Shown: positions 22,520 through 27,730 of the stretch, in pieces
Layout: every line of letters starts with the position of its first letter
Position numbering within the stretch: position 1 is the stretch's first letter
DNA from: an uncultured Bacteroidia bacterium
GTDB lineage: Bacteria > Bacteroidota > Bacteroidia > Bacteroidales > CAJPTX01
Direction: 5' to 3'
Assembly: GCA_938038735.1 (NCBI GenBank)
Contig: CALHSW010000018.1
Coordinates: 1 to 27,730, forward strand
Length of the DNA: 27,730 nucleotides
Notes under the pieces: model-generated
Told to the model about the DNA's origin: nothing
What the model saw: the letters and a program-made list of their open reading frames with translations, nothing else
Databases searched by the model: none
Translations under genes and position numbers: made by a program

Positions 22520-25165
22520 TCATTCCACCACGATCTTTACAGAGCCGTTTTGGCCATTCGCCTCCCCGAAGGCGTGCAGGATGTATAGCCCTTTGGGGAG
22601 TTGCGACACGTCTATGACCGCGCTGTCGGGCGTAGCGGCTGCACCCAGATCAATGCGTTTTATGCATTGGCCGTGGAGCGTATAGAGAGCTGCGCTGCGA
22701 ATGGGCAGCCCATTGACCGTTTGCACGTACACTACGGATCGTGCCGGATTAGGATACGCTCGTAGCGGGAGCTGCGCAGGAGTTTCTACCGCTGTGCTTT
22801 TCATTTCGTCAAGGTGCAGCACGACGGGGAGCGTGGAAAGCGCGGCGTCGCTGCTCAGCTCTACCGTAATGCTCCGTTCCACCTCCTCAAAGACTCCTTC
22901 GCTTTGTGGGTTGGCCGAGTACCAAAGGGTGTTGTCCTCTTTGGGGTCATATTTCAAAACGCCTACCGATAGCGTATATCCCCCCGCGGCAACGCTAACA
23001 TTCCCCTCAAACGTGAACGTAACCTCTGAAATCCCATCGAGCGTCACGTAAGCCGTTCGCCCGAGATGTCCTCTAATCCACGTACCTTTGCTATCTGATT
23101 GTAAGAACTGTAGCTCTATGGGGCCAGAAAAGTATGCCCCTGCATCGTTTAGCTTCACGTTTACTTGCACAGAGAGTGGGTCGCCCTGCTTGCACGTGCT
23201 AGGAATGGAGGATAGAATTTTACACAATGGGCCCTTCAGCTCCTTTTTCACGGTTGAGATCGGGATAGTGGTGAGAACATGGTGGGGAATAAGTCTTAAG
23301 TTGTCGTTTGGGTTATACTTCTGGTTAGTACTATCGTAAAGGACTTGCACGTAGTTGGCGTTTTGCCCATTGGTTTTGTCCTTGGTGTCGATAACGAGAT
23401 CTTCGTACGTTACGCTACTCCCGGGCTCAATGAAGCTGTTTGTGTAGTAAACCCCTTTACCATCGGAGCTAAAGGAAGTATTAGATTCGTCGCTAACCAA
23501 CCGGAAGCCAATTAGTCCGTTGTATGGAACGGCGCCATCGTTCGTATAGGTAATGGAGATGGCGTTTTGGCCCTCGTAAAGTCGCATAGAGGCTGGTGTA
23601 GCGGATAGTTTCACGGTATGGCTCTCGTCTTTCCCTACTGTTATATTCCCACCATTGTCTACCGATAGCGTCCAGAACTGGGGCTCGTTCAAAGGGACTC
23701 TAATGCGTTCCCAGGTTTTCGTATCGCTCATGTAGAAGGAAGGGACCACCCGATACGTGCCAGGGGCTAAATCGCTCGTTGAGATGTTTACTGTAGTATC
23801 ATTTGGACCCCAGCCTAGCTTGATGTTTTTGTCGCCTGAATGCGCCATGAACTGCGCAACGGTTTCGTCGTTGGCAGCATTAACAACCTCGACCCCGAGA
23901 TTGCCGTTGATGGCTCTCCCGCTGTAGTTGAATGCAGACACCACCGCTTGGATAGTACTTGCCCCCGGGGCTGGCTTTGTGTCGTTTATTTTGAATTTTT
24001 CGGCGTAGATAAGCGGTTTTGGATTGGTTTTCACGTAGCCAGGTTGGATTCCCACTATCATGTCCTGCACGGTGATGTACCCTCCACCGCCGCCCGCCCC
24101 GATGCCCTGACTCCCGGGCAGGAGTTCGGTCAGCGCGAAGTACCCATTGGAGAGGCCATTCCAGCCCCAGTTGATGTGGTAGAGCGATTTGCCATCGTAC
24201 CCATCGCAAACGAATGCGTGGCCGCCCTCGGGACTACCCCCTGCGTAGTATACGGGGCGTTTGGCTTGTAGCTCCTCTTGGATTATTGCCTCCCACTCTT
24301 CGCTCGTGTGGTACATTCTATTCACGGCGCGCAGGGATGGGCTGTAGTTGAAGTTCTCAATGAGTGCTGTCGCAGCGTACGTACTATACGCGGAGCTTTC
24401 ATTCTTCCCATAGCTCATTCTCACGGCGACCCCCACATCGTAGAGAAGGCGCGCAACGGCATAGTTCTCATCGGCGCTTGTCGTGCCGCTGTAGCTATTG
24501 CGCATGGTTATCCAATTGTAGGAGTGGCCATCGATGGAGACTGTCTGCTTGTTTTTCCCGTTTATGGTGTACTCGCCATTCCCTTTTCCGTTGGAGGGCC
24601 AACAGTGGTAGCGCATAACCTGCGCCATGGCGGTAGCCACGCATCCCGTGGGGGCTTGGTTGCCGTTCACCTTGGGGGTTAGGGCGTTGTATGGTTTTCC
24701 CTGCCCCCATGCGAGATTACCAAGCAGCGGCTCAACGGCATCCCAGCTCCGTAGCGCAGGATGCTGCGACCCCATTAAGCGCCCCGACATGGCTTTGATT
24801 AGCTGCCCGTAGCGTGAAAACATCTTTTGCAGCGGGGCAGGGATCGAGTCGGGGTGGAACCGATTATCAGTAGAGTATCCCACGATCTGCGGTAGGCAAT
24901 CGTCTCCCGCCACGATGATAAATCCCTGCCCGTCGGATGGGGTATACACGTAGAGGTCGGCTTGCCCATTATCTGCGACTTGCTGGTAGGTTAGGCGGAG
25001 GCGTGGGGAGGTTGCGCCGCGTGTATGCGATTTTGCTATCGCAGCCATACCGCGCGCAGCGATGCTCCGCGCCTGTGGCTCCGAGATGTGGTCGCCAAAA
25101 ACGGAGAAGATGCCTAGAAGCGAGGCGCAGATGCATGCTGCTGCGTACTTAGCTACTTGTGCCAT
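22520..25165 (-). CDS. Secreted C10 family (streptopain-type) cysteine protease with T9SS C-terminal domain
   Basis: An 881-residue protein. The signal peptide is MAQVAKYAAACICASLLGIF. A propeptide with the inhibitor-like region (YVYTPSDGQGFIIVAGDD) follows to about residue 140. The catalytic domain has Cys175 in APTGCVATAMAQVMRYH and His316 in GGHAFVCDGYDGKSLYHINW, followed by NWGWNG, all hallmarks of peptidase family C10 (streptopain, Prevotella interpain, Porphyromonas PrtT). A long beta-rich region of about 400 residues separates it from the C-terminus, where PLRAYPNPARSVVYVQ and then LPKGLYIL form a type A type-IX-secretion sorting domain. It should be exported, activated by removal of the propeptide and anchored or released at the surface. 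It has its own promoter and a downstream partner gene. Confidence 0.95.
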   Translation of the reverse strand: MAQVAKYAAACICASLLGIFSVFGDHISEPQARSIAARGMAAIAKSHTRGATSPRLRLTYQQVADNGQADLYVYTPSDGQGFIIVAGDDCLPQIVGYSTDNRFHPDSIPAPLQKMFSRYGQLIKAMSGRLMGSQHPALRSWDAVEPLLGNLAWGQGKPYNALTPKVNGNQAPTGCVATAMAQVMRYHCWPSNGKGNGEYTINGKNKQTVSIDGHSYNWITMRNSYSGTTSADENYAVARLLYDVGVAVRMSYGKNESSAYSTYAATALIENFNYSPSLRAVNRMYHTSEEWEAIIQEELQAKRPVYYAGGSPEGGHAFVCDGYDGKSLYHINWGWNGLSNGYFALTELLPGSQGIGAGGGGGYITVQDMIVGIQPGYVKTNPKPLIYAEKFKINDTKPAPGASTIQAVVSAFNYSGRAINGNLGVEVVNAANDETVAQFMAHSGDKNIKLGWGPNDTTVNISTSDLAPGTYRVVPSFYMSDTKTWERIRVPLNEPQFWTLSVDNGGNITVGKDESHTVKLSATPASMRLYEGQNAISITYTNDGAVPYNGLIGFRLVSDESNTSFSSDGKGVYYTNSFIEPGSSVTYEDLVIDTKDKTNGQNANYVQVLYDSTNQKYNPNDNLRLIPHHVLTTIPISTVKKELKGPLCKILSSIPSTCKQGDPLSVQVNVKLNDAGAYFSGPIELQFLQSDSKGTWIRGHLGRTAYVTLDGISEVTFTFEGNVSVAAGGYTLSVGVLKYDPKEDNTLWYSANPQSEGVFEEVERSITVELSSDAALSTLPVVLHLDEMKSTAVETPAQLPLRAYPNPARSVVYVQTVNGLPIRSAALYTLHGQCIKRIDLGAAATPDSAVIDVSQLPKGLYILHAFGEANGQNGSVKIVVE

Positions 25166-25241
25166 GAGTGAAATCGCTGATGTTCCAATTCGTGTTGGAT
25201 TTTAGGAGTGCGTGTATTGACGTTCTCAAAAAATCGTGCTT

Positions 25242-25274
25242 GCAAAGATATTCATAAATTTTCTTTTTCTGCAA
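25242..25274 (-). promoter_or_regulatory. Bacteroidales-type promoter of the C10 protease
   Basis: On the minus strand TATCTTTGC (plus-strand 25250-25242) is the -7 element, and TTG (plus 25274-25272) lies 21 bp upstream as the -33. The predicted 5' untranslated region before the ATG at 25165 is about 70 nt. Confidence 0.6.
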
Positions 25275-25328
25275 TAGGGTATGTTGGCGTAGATGTTGAT
25301 TGTCTGCGGGCGGTTGCTAGCTGAGGAT

Positions 25329-25372
25329 GCCCTACCGTGGCGGACACGAAGGCTAGGCATGCGGGGTAGGGC
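25329..25372. repeat. 8-bp inverted repeat with 28-nt loop
   Basis: GCCCTACC at 25329-25336 and GGTAGGGC at 25365-25372 are perfect inverted copies. They lie upstream of both divergent genes. Role unknown; could be a protein-binding site or the base stem of a small RNA. Confidence 0.4.
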
Positions 25373-25441
25373 GTGGTACTCGTGAAAACGGCCAAGAGTC
25401 GTTGATTGTTAGCCAGTAACGCTTTACCAACTTTGTATCAA

Positions 25442-25491
25442 ATTCGCATCAAATTCGGATTTCTCCAGAGAAATCCGAATTTGATGCGAAT
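25442..25491. repeat. Perfect 24-bp inverted repeat with 2-nt loop
   Basis: The 24-bp arms at 25442-25465 and 25468-25491 are exact reverse complements around the dinucleotide CA, a hairpin far longer than a typical terminator stem. The left arm starts within a near-tandem repeat of the unit ATCAAATTCG (25438-25447 and 25448-25457). No T-run follows on the plus strand or precedes it usefully for the minus strand. It lies between divergent promoters, so a terminator role is not expected. It may be a palindromic mobile-element remnant or a nuclease or regulator target. Confidence 0.8.
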
Positions 25492-25568
25492 GGGGTACGA
25501 TATGGATGCGTATTTGGCATTGGTTGGAGGGAGAGGGGTAGAAACATGGTATGATGTGAAATAATTTT

Positions 25569-25577
25569 TACCTTTGC
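25569..25577 (+). promoter_or_regulatory. Bacteroidales -7 element upstream of the glycosyltransferase gene
   Basis: TACCTTTGC matches the TAnnTTTG(C) consensus and lies 85 bp before the chosen ATG at 25662. A clear TTG/TTTG element 19-21 bp upstream was not found. Confidence 0.5.
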
Positions 25578-25661
25578 AGCGGGTAGGGGAATGGTTTTTT
25601 GCGCGCGGTGCGGCTAGGGAGGTGGGGGTGCAACGTGCGTAGCGATGCAAGCAGAGGGGTG

Positions 25662-26636
25662 ATGGTTGAGCAAAGTAAACAGACGCCAGGATTGCTGTCG
25701 GTATGCATACCAGTGTATAACTTCACGGTGGTTGATACTGTGGGGCATTTCCTTGCGGAGGCTGATCGGCAGAGCCTGAATGTAGAGATTGTCATTTTTG
25801 ATGATTGCTCCGACCCCTTCTACGCGCAAAAGAATGCCGCGCTGGCGGAGTACAGCCGGGTGCGCTACCTTCCCTTGGTGGAGAACATGGGGCGCAGCAG
25901 GATACGAAATCGGCTCGCCGACTACGCCAACGGGGAGTGGCTACTCTTTCTAGATTGCGACATGGAGCCGATATACACCAACTTTTTGTCCCGGTACTTC
26001 AGCGCCATGTCGGATCAGGTGGACGTGGTGTGCGGCGGGGTATCGTTTGGGAGCAAGCCGCACGACAAGCAGATGCAGCTGCGCTGGAAGCACGAGATGC
26101 GCTGGGTGCGGCAGCGGGAGGTGCTACAGCTGCATGACCCCGCGCTGCGGGTGGAGGTGGGTAACTTCATGATACGCCGCGGGCTCTACGGCCGGTGCGG
26201 CTTTGATGAAAACCTTACCGGTTATGGCCAGGAGGATAAGGTCTTTGTGTACCGGCTTAGCCAAATGCGGGCGCGGGTGCAGTTTATTGATAACCCCACC
26301 AACCATTTGGGGCAGGAGCGAAACGAAGTGTTTTTAAGGAAAGTGGAGGAGTCTACGGTGAACATGGTGCGGGTTTGGAATGCCAACCCGGAGATGCATG
26401 CGAGTATGCTGCGCGGGAATCGGCGTTTGCTACTCGTGGTTACCCTCCAGCGGATGCGGCTGCTTTGGGCTTTGCTCCTGTCATTCCGAATTTCAAAAAA
26501 GATGCTGCGCCGGCGGCTTGAGAGGGGGTATTCGTGGCTGAGTTCGTTGCGGTACTACCAGACGTGCTGCATCGCGGAGGCTTTCGTTAAGCCGAATTTA
26601 AATATGTATCGTGGGACTCGTTGGTTGCGCCGGTGA
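25662..26636 (+). CDS. Family 2 glycosyltransferase
   Basis: A 324-residue GT-A fold glycosyltransferase. LLSVCIPVYNF opens the fold at residues 11-21, VIFDDCSD gives the nucleotide-sugar-binding aspartates (47-48), LDCDM at 97-101 is the D-x-D metal-binding motif and TGYGQED at 186-192 carries the catalytic-base acidic residues. The last 80 residues contain basic, hydrophobic helices (LLLVVTLQRMRLLWALLLSF) that may bind the membrane surface. It would add a sugar to a surface polysaccharide or LPS precursor; donor and acceptor are unknown. The ATG at 25662 follows AGAGGGG, a good ribosome binding site, and is preferred over the TTG (25599) and GTG (25635) in the same frame. The gene stands alone, without a polysaccharide cluster around it. 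Confidence 0.88.
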   Translation: MVEQSKQTPGLLSVCIPVYNFTVVDTVGHFLAEADRQSLNVEIVIFDDCSDPFYAQKNAALAEYSRVRYLPLVENMGRSRIRNRLADYANGEWLLFLDCDMEPIYTNFLSRYFSAMSDQVDVVCGGVSFGSKPHDKQMQLRWKHEMRWVRQREVLQLHDPALRVEVGNFMIRRGLYGRCGFDENLTGYGQEDKVFVYRLSQMRARVQFIDNPTNHLGQERNEVFLRKVEESTVNMVRVWNANPEMHASMLRGNRRLLLVVTLQRMRLLWALLLSFRISKKMLRRRLERGYSWLSSLRYYQTCCIAEAFVKPNLNMYRGTRWLRR

Positions 26637-26701
26637 TTGTTTCGGCATGTATTGGAAGAGAGCAAGTGGATTAGAAAAGAGAAAATAGGAGAGCGTAGAG
26701 T

Positions 26702-27667
26702 ATGAAAAAGATAACTGTAGTAGGGACGGGCAACGTGGGGGCAACGTGCCTCAATGAGATTGCGCGTCGGGATTTGTGCGAAGAGCTAGTGGCGGTTGAC
26801 ATTAACGAGGGGGCTACCAAGGGCAAGTCGCTTGATATGCAGCAGACCGCACCCATATATGGGTTTAGCACCCGCGTGATGGGGGCTGGTAATGACTACT
26901 CCAAGAGCGCGGGGTCGGGCATAGTGGTTATTACGGCGGGGCTTCCGCGTAAGCCTGGGATGAGCCGCGATGACCTCATTTCGACCAATGCGAAGATTAT
27001 GAAGGATGTGGTCACCAATCTCATCAAATACTCGCCGGATGCGATTATAGTGGTGGTTACCAACCCATTGGATGTGATGACCTACGCTGCACTACTGGCC
27101 AGTGGGCGTCCAACGAACAAGGTGTTCGGCATGGCGGGAGTGCTAGACACGGCGCGTTTCAGGACGTTTATAGCCGAGGAGCTGCATGTAAGTCCTCGCG
27201 ACGTGCAGGCGTTGCTGCTGGGTGGGCATGGCGACTCGATGGTGCCGCTGCCGCGTTACTCCAACGTGGGGGGCATTCCGGTTTGCGAGCTAATTGGCGA
27301 GGCGCGGCTGGCGGAGATTGTAGAACGCACGAAGAAGGGCGGCGGCGAGATTGTCAACCTGATGGGGACCTCTGCGTGGTACGCGCCGGGCGCAGCGGCG
27401 GCGGAGATGGTGCAGGCCGTGGTGCGCAATGAGCGTAGGGTGCTGCCGGTGTGCGCTGGGCTGAACGGTGAGTATGGCATGAAGGGGCTGCATCTCGGCG
27501 TGCCGGTGGTGCTGGGCGAGAATGGCGTGGAGAAGGTTATTGACCTGAAGCTTGATGCGCAGGAGATGGAGGCGCTGCGCCAGTCGGCCATGGCGGTCAA
27601 GAAGGTGATGTGCGTGCTGGATGATATGAATCTATTTGACCAAAAATTGGGCGCAATGCCGCTATAA
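26702..27667 (+). CDS. mdh: Malate dehydrogenase (LDH-like type)
   Basis: A 321-residue NAD-dependent dehydrogenase interconverting malate and oxaloacetate in central metabolism. The Rossmann motif GTGNVG is at 8-13, followed by Asp33 in VAVDI, the acidic residue that selects NAD. GLPRKPGMSR at 80-89 carries the substrate-binding arginines (Arg83, Arg89), where an Arg at 83 rather than Gln points to malate over lactate. The catalytic Asp149-His176 pair lies in VLDTAR and GGHGDSMVPL. The length is normal. The ATG follows a purine-rich leader (AAAAGAGAAAATAGGAGAG). No Bacteroidales -7 box was found in the 65-bp gap, so it may be read through from the glycosyltransferase gene or use a divergent promoter. 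Confidence 0.96.
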   Translation: MKKITVVGTGNVGATCLNEIARRDLCEELVAVDINEGATKGKSLDMQQTAPIYGFSTRVMGAGNDYSKSAGSGIVVITAGLPRKPGMSRDDLISTNAKIMKDVVTNLIKYSPDAIIVVVTNPLDVMTYAALLASGRPTNKVFGMAGVLDTARFRTFIAEELHVSPRDVQALLLGGHGDSMVPLPRYSNVGGIPVCELIGEARLAEIVERTKKGGGEIVNLMGTSAWYAPGAAAAEMVQAVVRNERRVLPVCAGLNGEYGMKGLHLGVPVVLGENGVEKVIDLKLDAQEMEALRQSAMAVKKVMCVLDDMNLFDQKLGAMPL

Positions 27668-27703
27668 TGCGGGTGAAAGGATAGAGAGGGTATAGCCGTG
27701 CGG

Positions 27704-27730
27704 TTGGCCGCATCGTAACGATGTGGCCAA
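27704..27730 (+). terminator. Hairpin downstream of mdh, cut by the window end
   Basis: Arms 27704-27715 and 27719-27730 pair over 12 positions with one G-U pair around the loop TAA. It begins 36 bp after the mdh stop. The window ends at the last base of the stem, so the expected U-run cannot be seen. Confidence 0.6.

Larger units (their letters stand above)
25166..25661. other. Gene-free divergent intergenic region
   Basis: About 500 bp between the protease start and the glycosyltransferase start with no convincing coding frame. It holds the protease promoter (minus strand, 25242-25274), an 8-bp inverted repeat (25329-25372), a perfect 24-bp inverted repeat (25442-25491) and a -7 element for the glycosyltransferase (25569-25577). 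A small RNA between the two promoters is possible, but I see no promoter for it. Confidence 0.6.

Noticed and set aside
25442..25491. Rho-independent terminator reading of the 24-bp inverted repeat
   Set aside because: No T-run follows either arm, and the neighbouring genes are transcribed away from it, so nothing needs terminating there.
1..27730. CRISPR array, tRNA, rRNA, transposase or integrase
   Set aside because: Scanned by eye on both strands: no regularly spaced direct repeats, no cloverleaf with a recognisable anticodon loop, and no DDE or tyrosine-recombinase motifs.

Overview
This window reads as a chromosomal segment of a member of the Bacteroidota, most likely order Bacteroidales. 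Several promoters match the Bacteroidales form (TTG or TTTG, about 20 bp, then TAnnTTTG). The gene content fits too: a C10 (streptopain-type) protease with a type IX secretion C-terminal signal, a lipoprotein-type LptC, and the order coaX / outer-membrane protein / TPR protein / lptC / small membrane protein / CNNM-CBS protein. Most of the window is G-rich on the coding strand, whichever strand that is.

Region 1 (about 1-5980) is a defence island. It opens with the 3' end of a GC-rich gene that may be DUF6266. Next comes an AbiE-type toxin-antitoxin locus: the antitoxin (AbiEi/DUF6577-like) is intact and has a recognisable promoter overlapped by an inverted repeat, but the AbiEii nucleotidyltransferase toxin is broken by an in-frame TGA and then lost. 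A cluster of four short hairpins follows where the toxin homology ends. After that is a compact three-gene restriction-modification operon: a C5 cytosine DNA methyltransferase, a McrB-like AAA+ NTPase and a LlaJI-R2/McrC-like nuclease subunit. The first 2.8 kb of the island, including the N-terminal domain of the McrB-like gene, is clearly AT-richer than the rest.

Region 2 (about 6000-21700) is a housekeeping block, all on the plus strand: guaA, an S41 (CtpA-like) protease, a DEAD-box RNA helicase with a DbpA-type RNA-binding domain, a THUMP-domain RNA methyltransferase, a SiaC-family phosphoprotein (DUF1987), mfd, coaX, an outer-membrane protein with a G9 tract, a TPR protein, lptC, a two-helix membrane protein and a CNNM/CBS transporter-like protein. 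Many of these overlap or abut, suggesting long transcripts. A strong 13-bp hairpin sits between the TPR stop codon and the lptC signal sequence.

Region 3 (about 21700-25660) is a minus-strand pair, the secreted C10 cysteine protease followed after 1 bp by an unrecognised protein with a Rossmann-like N-terminal half. Upstream is a gene-free stretch of about 500 bp that holds the protease promoter, a perfect 24-bp inverted repeat with a 2-nt loop, and a promoter for the divergent gene.

Region 4 (about 25660-27730) holds a family 2 glycosyltransferase and malate dehydrogenase, followed by a terminator-like hairpin cut by the window end. No tRNA, rRNA, CRISPR array, transposase or integrase was recognised.
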